From an uncultured Collinsella sp. (GTDB taxonomy: Bacteria; Actinomycetota; Coriobacteriia; Coriobacteriales; Coriobacteriaceae), in NCBI GenBank assembly GCA_902467875.1, contig CABQWP010000060.1:1-12557 (forward strand): a DNA stretch of 12,557 nt, in the 5' to 3' direction. Shown here in pieces: positions 1 through 7,034 of this stretch. Position 1 is the stretch's first letter. Each line of letters starts with the position of its first letter. The notes under the pieces are model-generated. The model was given only the letters and a program-made list of their open reading frames with translations. It was not told the origin of the DNA and did not search any database. A program made the translations under genes and the position numbers.

Positions 1-440
1 GGCTCGCCGATGTTGCCGACAGCAACGCTGGCCTCGCCGGCAGCCTTGAGCAGATAATCAGTCAGCGACGTGGTAGTTGTCTTGCCGTTGGTGCCCGTGA
101 TGGCAATCCAATTTTGGGGAGACAAGCGATAGGCAAACTCGGGCTCGCCCATAATCTGAGCGGCATGCTCACGCCCCGCCTTAAAGAAGGACGAGAACTC
201 CGAAATACCCGGGCATGTCACGCACACGTCATAGGCGCCCTCGACCTGTTCGGCCCCATAGACAAACGACGCACCAGCAGCCTCGAGCGCACGCGTGGCG
301 TCATTGGGCTCAGAGGTGCCGCCGCCATACACGGTAACGGCGCTTACGCGCTCGGGATGTGCCAGCGCCCAGCGGGCGACATCGAGACCGGATTTGCCCT
401 GACCCAAAACGAGCAGGCTAAAGACATCAGCAAGAGGCAT
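1..440 (-). CDS. murD: UDP-N-acetylmuramoylalanine--D-glutamate ligase MurD, N-terminal part (runs off left edge)
   Basis: MurD is the cytoplasmic ATP-dependent ligase that adds D-glutamate to UDP-MurNAc-L-Ala. Translating the minus strand from the ATG at 438-440 gives 146 codons before the window ends. The product begins MPLADVFSLLVLGQGKSGLD, a Rossmann-like N-terminal UDP-substrate domain with the GQGKSG loop. A middle part follows with CPGIS at about residues 77-81, a typical MurD signature. Next comes the ATP-binding P-loop GTNGKTTTT at about residues 114-122, then the start of the central Mur ligase domain with VGNIGE. The start is nine bases after the mraY stop, and no strong Shine-Dalgarno is visible, which suggests translation coupled to mraY. 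The identity is clear from the P-loop, the N-terminal domain and the position after mraY. Only the catalytic centre and C-terminal domain are missing, because of the window edge. Confidence 0.93.
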   Translation of the reverse strand, partial: MPLADVFSLLVLGQGKSGLDVARWALAHPERVSAVTVYGGGTSEPNDATRALEAAGASFVYGAEQVEGAYDVCVTCPGISEFSSFFKAGREHAAQIMGEPEFAYRLSPQNWIAITGTNGKTTTTSLTDYLLKAAGEASVAVGNIGE

Positions 441-449
441 GAAAGACCA

Positions 450-1469
450 CTATCCCAACTGGAAGAACAAAGCAAGGCCAACGGCACCAAAGGCCGCAGC
501 GATAATCCAAAAACGGATGACGACCTTGGTCTCGGCCCAGCCCTTCTTTTCGAAATGATGATGGATGGGCGCCATAAGGAAGACGCGCTCGTGCGTAAAG
601 TGGAAGTAGACAACCTGAATCATGACCGACAGGGTCTCAACGATAAACAGGCCGCCGATGATGAGGGAGACGACCTCGGTGTTGGTCATGATGGACGTGC
701 AGGCAAACGCGGCGCCCAGGGCAAGCGAGCCGGTATCGCCCATAAAGATGCTCGCCGGATAGCAGTTGAACCACAGAAAGCCCAAGCAGGCACCGGCACA
801 CGCGGTGCAGAAGATGGACAGGTTCACGTCTCCGTGCAAAAACGCCATGGCAGCCATGGCGAGCATGGCGATCATGGAGGTGCCGCCAGCAAGACCGTCA
901 AGGCCATCGGTCAGGTTCACGGCATTAGAAAGACCGGCGATCATCAGCCAGCAAAAGACAATGTAGAGCCACGGGAACGAAAGGCCGCAGATGGTGGTCG
1001 AAAGAACACCGAGGTCAATCGTCAGGCCGCCGGGAAAACGAATCTCGGGGGCGACGCCGCACCAGTTGACGGCAAGTACCGTAAAGGTGACACAGATAAT
1101 GGTTAGGCCGATCATCTTGGCATGAGGCGTCAGACCGAGCGAGCGCCCGTGCGTAACGGAGGTCAGGTCGTCGATCAGGCCCAGCACGCCGGTCGCCAGC
1201 GTGGCGAGCAGCACGAGCACGAGCTCGGTGGTGAGCTTGCCCATCAGCAGGCAGGTCAGCGAGATCGCGACGAGGATGACAACGCCACCCATGGTGGGCG
1301 TTCCCTGCTTAACCAAATGACGCTTGGGGCCGTCGGCACGAACCTGCTGGCCGATACCCTCGACCTTGAGCAGCTTGATCCACCACGGCATGAGCAGCAG
1401 CGCAATGGCAGCGGCGATGCCAAGCCCCAAAAAAGCCTGATACGTTGGATACGAGGGATTGCCGAACAT
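450..1469 (-). CDS. mraY: Phospho-N-acetylmuramoyl-pentapeptide-transferase MraY
   Basis: This integral membrane enzyme transfers phospho-MurNAc-pentapeptide from UDP to undecaprenyl phosphate, giving lipid I. The 339-residue product is mostly hydrophobic, as expected for the roughly ten-helix MraY fold. Family landmarks appear in order: KQGTPTMGG at residues 54-62, the catalytic IDD aspartates at about 99-101, NAVNLTDGLDGLA at 182-194, FMGDTG at 242-247, and the cytoplasmic MAPIHHHFE at 299-307 followed by GWAE. All the acidic and histidine residues expected for Mg2+ and substrate binding are present. The ATG at 1467-1469 lies three bases after the murF stop and has a GGAAGG-type ribosome site inside the murF end, indicating translational coupling. 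Length and motifs match an intact canonical enzyme. Confidence 0.98.
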   Translation of the reverse strand: MFGNPSYPTYQAFLGLGIAAAIALLLMPWWIKLLKVEGIGQQVRADGPKRHLVKQGTPTMGGVVILVAISLTCLLMGKLTTELVLVLLATLATGVLGLIDDLTSVTHGRSLGLTPHAKMIGLTIICVTFTVLAVNWCGVAPEIRFPGGLTIDLGVLSTTICGLSFPWLYIVFCWLMIAGLSNAVNLTDGLDGLAGGTSMIAMLAMAAMAFLHGDVNLSIFCTACAGACLGFLWFNCYPASIFMGDTGSLALGAAFACTSIMTNTEVVSLIIGGLFIVETLSVMIQVVYFHFTHERVFLMAPIHHHFEKKGWAETKVVIRFWIIAAAFGAVGLALFFQLG

Positions 1470-1472
1470 GGG

Positions 1473-2897
1473 CTAGCACACACCTTCCACAAAGCGGTCG
1501 AGCTCAACAAAACGGGAACCCTTGACCAGTACAACATCATGTTTTTCAAGCGCGCCGCCCATGCGGTCGAGCACCTGCTGATAATCGGAGAACACCTGGA
1601 TGCGGTCCTCGTCCATGCCCATCATGCGCGCGGCATCGGCCATAAGCTGGGCCAGCTCACCACCCACGCACGCCAGCATGTCGAGCTTCTTGGCGGCGGC
1701 ATAGGCGCCCACGAGCTCATGCATGCGAGGAGCCTCATCGCCCATCTCGCCCATCTCGCCCAGGATCGCCATGCGAGACCCCGTGCACGAAAGCGAGCAC
1801 AGCAGATCGAGGCCAGCAGCCATGGATTCGGCACTGGCGTTATAGGAATCGTCGATGACGCGGGCACCGCTCTTGGCGCGCTTGATCTCTTGGCGGTGAC
1901 CGGTGATCGTGAGGCCCCTAAAGGCAGCATCGATCTGCTCGGGCGTCACGCCCAGGCGATAGGCAACCGCGGCGGCCTTAACGGCATTTGGGACGGACTG
2001 CACGCCGGGGATGGCAAGCATGGTATCGATTGTCTCGCCCTGACCAAAATCGAGCGTAAAGACCGGACGGCCCTCGTCATCAACTCGAACGTCGCGGGCA
2101 CGGACCTCATCATCGTCCGAGACGCCGGCCAGCATCACGTCGATACCAGCAGGCTGGGCGAACGTATCGCGAATGAACGGCGTAAAGTCGTCCTCGCCGC
2201 CCAAAACCAGCAGCGGCAAGAAGTCGCCAGCGGCGCACATACCCTGGACAATCTCGGCCTTAGCGCGGGCGATGTTCTCGCGGCTACCCAAAATGCCGAT
2301 ATGAGAGGTACCAATCTTGCTCACGATGGCAAGGTTGGGATTGGCGGACTGGGACAGGCGCTCGATCTCGTGGAAATGGTTCATGCCCATCTCGAGCACC
2401 AGGACCTCGGTATCGGCCGGAGCGGAAAGCACCGTGAGTGGCATGCCGATCAGGTTATTGAAATTGCCCTTGGTGGCCCAGACACGATAGCGCTTGGCGA
2501 GCACAGCGGCGAGCACGTCCTTGGTCGTCGTCTTGCCGATGGAACCGGTAATACCAACGACCAGGCAGCCAAGCTCCAGACGGTACGTGTGCGCCAAACG
2601 CAGCAGAAACTCCTCGGGATCATCGGTCAGCAAGATGGCACAGCCCTTGTCCTGCGCCAGCGAGACCAGCTCGGCCTCGGGCTCACGCGTCATCACGACG
2701 GCGCCGGCACCCGACTGGACGGCACGGGAAGCAAAATCATTGCCGTCGACGTTTTCACCGGGAAAGGCGACGAAAATCGTCCCTTCCTCGACCTGGCGCG
2801 AGTCGATAACGCACCCGCGGCATACCTGATCGGCTTCTCCCGTCACGGTTCGGGCCCCTGTTGCGGCCGCGAGGTTGTTGACGGCGATCTCTATCAT
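1473..2897 (-). CDS. murF: UDP-N-acetylmuramoyl-tripeptide--D-alanyl-D-alanine ligase MurF
   Basis: MurF adds the D-Ala-D-Ala dipeptide to UDP-MurNAc-tripeptide in the cytoplasm, the last soluble step of precursor synthesis. The 474-residue product has the N-terminal Mur ligase domain with the DSR motif (about residues 32-34). The ATP P-loop GITGSIGKTTTKD is at 115-127 (Lys122), and the MurF-typical GNFNNLIGMPLT is at 144-155. EMGMNHFHEIERLS is at about 169-182, DDSYNA at 349-354 and LGEMGEMGD at 379-387. The NNxxG-PLT element separates it from MurE, as does the GEMxELG-type element. The ATG at 2895-2897 has an AGGGGAG ribosome site seven to eight bases upstream. It is preceded by a 127-base gap where murE would normally be, and followed three bases later by mraY. 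The third residue of the stem peptide it accepts cannot be read from sequence alone. Confidence 0.97.
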   Translation of the reverse strand: MIEIAVNNLAAATGARTVTGEADQVCRGCVIDSRQVEEGTIFVAFPGENVDGNDFASRAVQSGAGAVVMTREPEAELVSLAQDKGCAILLTDDPEEFLLRLAHTYRLELGCLVVGITGSIGKTTTKDVLAAVLAKRYRVWATKGNFNNLIGMPLTVLSAPADTEVLVLEMGMNHFHEIERLSQSANPNLAIVSKIGTSHIGILGSRENIARAKAEIVQGMCAAGDFLPLLVLGGEDDFTPFIRDTFAQPAGIDVMLAGVSDDDEVRARDVRVDDEGRPVFTLDFGQGETIDTMLAIPGVQSVPNAVKAAAVAYRLGVTPEQIDAAFRGLTITGHRQEIKRAKSGARVIDDSYNASAESMAAGLDLLCSLSCTGSRMAILGEMGEMGDEAPRMHELVGAYAAAKKLDMLACVGGELAQLMADAARMMGMDEDRIQVFSDYQQVLDRMGGALEKHDVVLVKGSRFVELDRFVEGVC

Positions 2898-2934
2898 TGC
2901 AGCTCCCCTGTAAACCTAATAATGCTATCGGCGT

Positions 2935-2940
2935 ATTGTA
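2935..2940 (-). promoter_or_regulatory. Possible -10 element of an internal promoter before murF
   Basis: On the minus strand a TACAAT hexamer (5 of 6 to the sigma-70 -10 consensus) lies about 38 bases upstream of the murF ATG. It would give a leader of about 30 bases that includes the AGGGGAG ribosome site. I could not find a convincing -35 at 16-18 bp spacing, so this rests on the -10 and on the unusual 127-base gap inside an otherwise tightly packed operon. Confidence 0.3.
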
Positions 2941-3024
2941 TCCCAGCGCCGCGCATGCGTGGTGCAGGGCATGTGAACACCCCTCATATGGGACAACAAA
3001 CCACGCCCCAAAGATTGTAACCCC

Positions 3025-4890
3025 CTACTTCGTGTGCGGGATACCCAGCACGTCGAGCGCGTTGGCCATAATGGACTGGAACGGCACCGCAGCGGCATCT
3101 GAGCCGCTCGGCGTTCCGTCGAGCGTGATATAGCACAGCACCTTGGGCGATTGCGCCGGTGCAAAGCCCATAAAGGACGACATGTAGTTCTCCTTGAGGT
3201 AGCCGCCGTTCTCGTCGGCTCGTTCGGCCGTACCGGTCTTACCCGCCACGTCATAGCCGTCAACCGCGCCGCCAACGCCCGTTCCCTCGGACACGACCGT
3301 CTGCATGCACGATGTCACCTGGGATGCGGCGTCCTCCGAAATCGCGCGCTCGCCTTCGCCCCAGTCCTTCTCGTCGCCTTTGCTGGACTTATAGAAGTGC
3401 GGGGTCATCATCACGCCGCCGTTGGCGATGCCGCCCACGGCACGTGCGATCTCAATCGGCGAGACGGACAGCGCCTGTCCAAAGCTCATCGAACCCAGCG
3501 TGGCGCCGTCATACTGGTCACGCTCCTTGACGATGCCCAGGCTCTCGCCCGGAAAATCGACACCGGAGCTGTGACCTATGCCCCACTTGTCCACATAGGC
3601 GGCAAAGTCATCCGCACCGATCTTGCGCCCCACCAGGACAAAGCCCACGTTGGACGAACGGCGCATCATCTCGCGCACATCCATGGTCATGGCATAGTCG
3701 CGCTTGTCGGCATCGGTGACGGTATCGTCACCCACCTTGATGCTCGCCGGCACCTCAAACGACGTACTCGATCGCACGACGCCCAAGTCGAAGCCGGCGC
3801 CCGCCACGAGCGTCTTAAAGACCGAGCCGGGCTCGTAGGCGTCGGTGACCAGGCGCAAGTTCATATCCTCGGTCTTGGCGTTTTCCAGATCGGTCTGGTC
3901 GTAGGTCGGGTACGAGCAGGCGGCGAGAATTTCACCAGTCGTGGGGTCGGTGACCAAAGCCGAGCCGTTCTTGGCCTTTGTCTTCTCGACAGCCTCCGCC
4001 AAAGCATCCTCAGCCGCTCGCTGCATATTGACGTCGAGCGTCGTCACGATGTCAACGCCGTCGACCGCAGCCACCTTTTTATAGGCACCGCCCGCGATAT
4101 AGCTGCCGTCCCTCGCGCGCTCGCGCACGAGGGTACCATTCGTGCCGGTCAGAAGCTTGTTGTATTGCTTTTCGAGACCCGTCAAGCCGTCGTTGTCTAC
4201 ATTCACTACACCCAGCACCTGCGATGCCAGATTGCCGTATGGATATACGCGCTTCATGGCCTGCTCAAAAAGCACGCCGGGCAGGTTCTTCTTCTCCAGC
4301 GCCGCAGCATCGTCTTCGTCCACCTGGCGCTTGATATACACCCAGGTGCCATCGGACTCGACGAGCTTGCGGCAGGTCTTTTTATCGATTCCAGTTGCCT
4401 TGACCAGCGCCGACACCGTCTTGTCAACATCCTCGACAAGCTGCGGGTTCACGGCGATGTTGCGACATTCGACCGACGACGCCAGCACGTTACCGTTGCG
4501 GTCGTAGATGGTGCCGCGTTTGGCATAGAGGGTCTGTGCAAGCAGGCGGCGCGCATCGGCACGCTCGCGCAGTTTATCGGCTTCGACAATTTGATAGTCG
4601 GCAAGGCGAAAGACGCCCAAGCTCAAACCAAGCCCGATGAAGCCCATGATGGCTTTGCGGCGAGGCAGAGGCGTGCCTGTGAGCCATTCGGTCGACGAAC
4701 TCTTGCGCGACCTGGTGTTATGCATTTGAGGGCCGTCCGAGCCGCGAAGTCGCGACGCCGGGTCGTTGCCACGGGACTGCCCGGCGTTGTAAGATTGCCG
4801 ACCCGTTCCTTGATAACCAGAACGTCCCCGCGACGAGGGACGTCCAGAACCGCGGCCCCCATCGGAACCGCGGCGATAGTCATTTGTCAT
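3025..4890 (-). CDS. ftsI: Class B penicillin-binding protein, FtsI/PBP2 family septal transpeptidase
   Basis: This is a class B transpeptidase that cross-links peptidoglycan, here most likely the septal enzyme because of its place after ftsL. The 621-residue product starts with a strongly basic, Arg/Gly/Ser-rich, low-complexity cytoplasmic tail of about 75 residues. One membrane segment follows at about 80-100. The pedestal domain starts at RGTIYDRNGNVLASS (126-140). The transpeptidase domain has SVFK with the nucleophile Ser356, SSN at 412-414 and KTGTAE at 551-556. No C-terminal PASTA domain is present; the protein ends shortly after the transpeptidase fold. The ATG at 4888-4890 is 17 bases after the ftsL stop. 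All three active-site motifs are intact, so the enzyme should be active and beta-lactam binding. The long disordered tail is the one unusual feature. Confidence 0.95.
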   Translation of the reverse strand: MTNDYRRGSDGGRGSGRPSSRGRSGYQGTGRQSYNAGQSRGNDPASRLRGSDGPQMHNTRSRKSSSTEWLTGTPLPRRKAIMGFIGLGLSLGVFRLADYQIVEADKLRERADARRLLAQTLYAKRGTIYDRNGNVLASSVECRNIAVNPQLVEDVDKTVSALVKATGIDKKTCRKLVESDGTWVYIKRQVDEDDAAALEKKNLPGVLFEQAMKRVYPYGNLASQVLGVVNVDNDGLTGLEKQYNKLLTGTNGTLVRERARDGSYIAGGAYKKVAAVDGVDIVTTLDVNMQRAAEDALAEAVEKTKAKNGSALVTDPTTGEILAACSYPTYDQTDLENAKTEDMNLRLVTDAYEPGSVFKTLVAGAGFDLGVVRSSTSFEVPASIKVGDDTVTDADKRDYAMTMDVREMMRRSSNVGFVLVGRKIGADDFAAYVDKWGIGHSSGVDFPGESLGIVKERDQYDGATLGSMSFGQALSVSPIEIARAVGGIANGGVMMTPHFYKSSKGDEKDWGEGERAISEDAASQVTSCMQTVVSEGTGVGGAVDGYDVAGKTGTAERADENGGYLKENYMSSFMGFAPAQSPKVLCYITLDGTPSGSDAAAVPFQSIMANALDVLGIPHTK

Positions 4891-4907
4891 ACTCAGCTAC
4901 CGTCTTG

Positions 4908-5378
4908 CTACTGAGCGGTCGCGGTCGCGTTGGCGCCCGCGGCTGCATCCTGCGAAAAGTCAAGTGTAACGCTCTCGCTGGGCTCCACCATGCCATAAGC
5001 GCCCGCAAGGTCGCGAATGCGCGTGTCGGCGCCATAGACCGAATGCATGACCTCCAGGTCGGAGCTCTCATCGGTCGCCTTTTCGAGCGTGCTGGTAAGC
5101 TCGGCGTTGCTGTTGAGCACCTGGGCCGTAACGCCGGCGAGCGCCACGCGGGCGACGCCGATCGTCATGAAGATAGCCGCAATGATGCAAAACGTTTTAA
5201 GAACGCTCATGAAAACCGGGCTTACCGCCTGGTTTGCCTGACGGCCCGCGCCCGTGTAGACATCAAAGCGCGGCGCGCGCTGCTCACGGGGAGCAACGGG
5301 GGCCTGCGGCGTCTCACGATAGGCGGGCATGGCGTTCATATCATAGGCGAGTGCTGCGCTTGAAGTGTTGTAGCCCAT
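4908..5378 (-). CDS. ftsL: FtsL-like septum formation protein
   Basis: This is a small bitopic division protein expected to pair with a DivIC/FtsB partner and to activate FtsW-FtsI at the septum. The 156-residue product has a cytoplasmic N-terminus of about 55 residues rich in Pro, Arg and Ala. A single transmembrane helix lies at about 57-80 (SVLKTFCIIAAIFMTIGVA). A predicted short coiled coil spans about 85-115 (ELTSTLEKATDESSDLEVMH). A family-like end IRDLAGAYGMVEP is at 121-133, followed by an Ala/Thr/Asn-rich tail of no clear function. Sequence conservation in this family is low, so the call leans on topology, size, the GMV-P motif and position between rsmH and ftsI. The ATG at 5376-5378 has GGGAGG nine bases upstream. 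Another ATG at codon 14 lacks this support. The 90-base gap before it shows no clear promoter. Confidence 0.85.
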   Translation of the reverse strand: MGYNTSSAALAYDMNAMPAYRETPQAPVAPREQRAPRFDVYTGAGRQANQAVSPVFMSVLKTFCIIAAIFMTIGVARVALAGVTAQVLNSNAELTSTLEKATDESSDLEVMHSVYGADTRIRDLAGAYGMVEPSESVTLDFSQDAAAGANATATAQ

Positions 5379-5468
5379 GATATGCCGCCTCCCATCCCGA
5401 GTACGTTGGTAGTGTGTTTAAGCTTCGTTTATGGTGCGAGCGGGAGGTCCAATATCGCGCGGTCGCGC

Positions 5469-6434
5469 CTACAGACGCTGCGCCACGCGGATTTTGGCTG
5501 ATCTCGCCCGAGGGTTGCGCTCAACCTCATCAGGCTGGGCAACCAAGGGTTTGCGGGTGATGACCTTGAGTATCGGCACGTTGCCGCACACGCACACCGG
5601 AATCTCCGGCGGACACGTACACCCCTGGCTCATCTCCTTAAAGTGGTTCTTTACGATACGGTCCTCGAGCGAGTGATACGAGATGACGCAGATACGTCCG
5701 CCCGGGTTGAGCCACCTGGTGGCGGCATCAAGCCCTCGTTCGAGCACATCGAGCTCGTGATTGACCTCGATGCGAATGGCCTGGAAACTTTTCTTGGCCG
5801 GGTGTCCGCCATGCCGACGAGCGGCAGCCGGGATACCCGCCTTGATGATCTCGACAAATTGGCCGGTGGTTTCGATCGGTTCTTGCTCGCGGCGGCGCAC
5901 GATCTCGCGCGCAATCTGCGAGGCGAACTTCTCTTCTCCGTAGACGCGTAGAATCCGGGCGAGGTCGTGTTCGTTATAGGTGTTGATGACCTCAGCTGCG
6001 TTTAAGGTGTTATTACCCGGATCCATCCGCATGTCCAATGGGGCGTCCTCGTTATACGAAAAGCCCCTGCCAGGGATATCGAGTTGCGGTGACGAAACGC
6101 CCAAATCGAACAGGAAGCCATCGACCCCGGGCACCTCGGCCGAGCAAAGCAGCTCGTCCAAGTCGCCGAAGTTGCCCTTCAGCAGCTGGTGCGGAACGCC
6201 GGGAACCTCGCGGTCCAGACGGGCACCAGCGGCCTCGAGGGCCATGTCGTCCTGATCGACGCCGAGCAAAAGGCCCGTCTCCCCCACCTGCGCGGCCATC
6301 TTTACCGAATGGCCGGCACCGCCAAGGGTGCAATCGCAGACAACGGAGCCGCTCTTTAGCCGCAGCGACTCAAGCACTTCGCCGAGCATGACAGGTTCAT
6401 GCCGATATTCTTGTGTCAAGATCCCACGCTCCAT
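5469..6434 (-). CDS. rsmH: 16S rRNA (cytosine(1402)-N4)-methyltransferase RsmH (MraW)
   Basis: RsmH is an S-adenosylmethionine-dependent enzyme that methylates N4 of C1402 in the ribosomal P site. The 321-residue product begins with the family opening HEPVMLGEVLE. The SAM-binding loop DCTLGGAGHS and GVDQDD follow, then DLGVSSPQLD, RGFSYNEDAPLDMRMDP, HPAKKSFQAIRIEVN and ISYHSLEDRIVK, all characteristic of RsmH. The C-terminal Cys-rich CTCPPEIPVCVCG stretch, found in many relatives, is also seen. The ATG at 6432-6434 is 20 bases after the mraZ stop but has only a weak ribosome site. A TTG at 6417-6419, five codons in, has GGAG nine bases upstream and is a possible alternative start that would still keep the whole conserved region. 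The gene is the second in the dcw operon. Confidence 0.96.
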   Translation of the reverse strand: MERGILTQEYRHEPVMLGEVLESLRLKSGSVVCDCTLGGAGHSVKMAAQVGETGLLLGVDQDDMALEAAGARLDREVPGVPHQLLKGNFGDLDELLCSAEVPGVDGFLFDLGVSSPQLDIPGRGFSYNEDAPLDMRMDPGNNTLNAAEVINTYNEHDLARILRVYGEEKFASQIAREIVRRREQEPIETTGQFVEIIKAGIPAAARRHGGHPAKKSFQAIRIEVNHELDVLERGLDAATRWLNPGGRICVISYHSLEDRIVKNHFKEMSQGCTCPPEIPVCVCGNVPILKVITRKPLVAQPDEVERNPRARSAKIRVAQRL

Positions 6435-6454
6435 CCGTTACCCGTGCCTTGCCC

Positions 6455-6889
6455 TTACGAGAAGAAGAGGTCCAGCAGGGCCTCATCGTCATCGTCCTCA
6501 TCGGCCGCGGCGCGATCCCAAACCTCAAGGTGGTCGTAGTTGCCCACAACCGTGACCTCGCGGTCGAGGTTCGCCTGCTTGCGGAGAGACTCGGAAAGAC
6601 CGATACGACCGGCGCTGTCCACGTCCATCGACGTGGTGCGCTTGTTGATCGCCCTCATGAGCTTCTGGTCGTTGATGTCACGCGGGTTAAAACCCTCGTG
6701 GCCCTCACGACCCGCGAAGAGTCCTTCGACCCACTTATCGAAGGCCTCGGCAGAGAACACGTACAGAGCATCGACATCCAGGGCTTTGAACACGCGAACG
6801 TGCTCTCCAAGCTCCTCGCGAAGGGGTGCAGGCAGGGATAGACGACCTTTTGCATCGAGATTGCGCTCGTATGCACCCGTCATTCCCAT
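6455..6889 (-). CDS. mraZ: Transcriptional regulator MraZ
   Basis: MraZ is a DNA-binding protein of the SpoVT-AbrB fold that forms rings and controls the dcw cluster by binding repeated TGGG-type boxes upstream of its own gene. The 144-residue product has the two expected tandem repeats, marked by DAKGRLSLP at 12-20 and DSAGRIGLS at 91-99. Between them lies the usual FxxxxFDKW-like helix region (AFDKWVEGLF). The start at 6887-6889 has GGGGAGGG six bases upstream; a second ATG two codons later is less well spaced. After the second repeat the protein carries an acidic tail, DEDDDDEALLDLFFS, whose last hydrophobic cluster is unusual to my eye. It is first in the operon, so autoregulation is expected, and the upstream region has candidate sites. 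Confidence 0.96.
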   Translation of the reverse strand: MGMTGAYERNLDAKGRLSLPAPLREELGEHVRVFKALDVDALYVFSAEAFDKWVEGLFAGREGHEGFNPRDINDQKLMRAINKRTTSMDVDSAGRIGLSESLRKQANLDREVTVVGNYDHLEVWDRAAADEDDDDEALLDLFFS

Positions 6890-6925
6890 GTGCGCCCTCC
6901 CCTCGGTTACTCAGATGGCACGTAC

Positions 6926-6942
6926 GCGGGGAACCACCCCGC
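6926..6942 (-). promoter_or_regulatory. GC-rich palindrome in the mraZ 5' leader
   Basis: The minus strand reads GCGGGG, TGGTT, CCCCGC: a perfect 6-bp stem with a 5-base loop. It lies about 10-25 bases after the predicted transcription start and about 37 bases before the mraZ ATG. Its inner 13 bases, GGGGTGGTTCCCC, repeat with one change inside the promoter spacer at 6965-6977. It could be an operator for a DNA-binding protein (a dimeric repressor, or MraZ itself) or an RNA hairpin in the leader. The repetition of the motif at DNA level favours a protein-binding site. Confidence 0.55.
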
Positions 6943-6957
6943 CTGTCGACGTCATCA

Positions 6958-6986
6958 ATAATATGGGGAACCGCCCCATTTTTCAA
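6958..6986 (-). promoter_or_regulatory. Predicted dcw operon promoter upstream of mraZ
   Basis: On the minus strand TTGAAA (6981-6986) and TATTAT (6958-6963) are separated by exactly 17 bases, each 5 of 6 to the sigma-70 consensus. Transcription would begin near 6951, leaving a leader of about 60 bases to mraZ. The spacer contains the palindrome TGGGG-CGGTT-CCCCA (6964-6978), so a protein bound there would block RNA polymerase. This is the best promoter seen in the window. Confidence 0.75.
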
Positions 6987-6993
6987 CACCTTT

Positions 6994-7034
6994 CCCCACC
7001 CCTTCCCCCACCCCGCCCCACCACTCCACTCCCA
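6994..7034 (-). promoter_or_regulatory. G-rich block upstream of the mraZ promoter: MraZ-box-like repeats and G-quadruplex motif
   Basis: The minus strand has TGGGA at 7030-7034 and TGGGG at 7016-7020, 7006-7010 and 6994-6998. The middle two are spaced as TGGGG-N5-TGGGG, the spacing described for Escherichia coli MraZ boxes (TGGGN repeats separated by 5 nt). The third is offset by 12 rather than 10. The same stretch (6994-7019) contains five runs of four or five G separated by loops of 1, 1, 2 and 1 bases, which meets the standard G-quadruplex pattern. The block ends eight bases upstream of the -35. MraZ binding is an inference from family knowledge; the quadruplex pattern is read directly. 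Confidence 0.55.

Noticed and set aside
114..1106. Long plus-strand open frame opposite murD and mraY, and similar plus-strand frames opposite ftsI, murF and pyrG
   Set aside because: They lie antisense to clearly conserved genes. Their translations are rich in His, Arg, Gln and Ala with no domain I recognise, as expected of antisense frames in GC-rich coding DNA.
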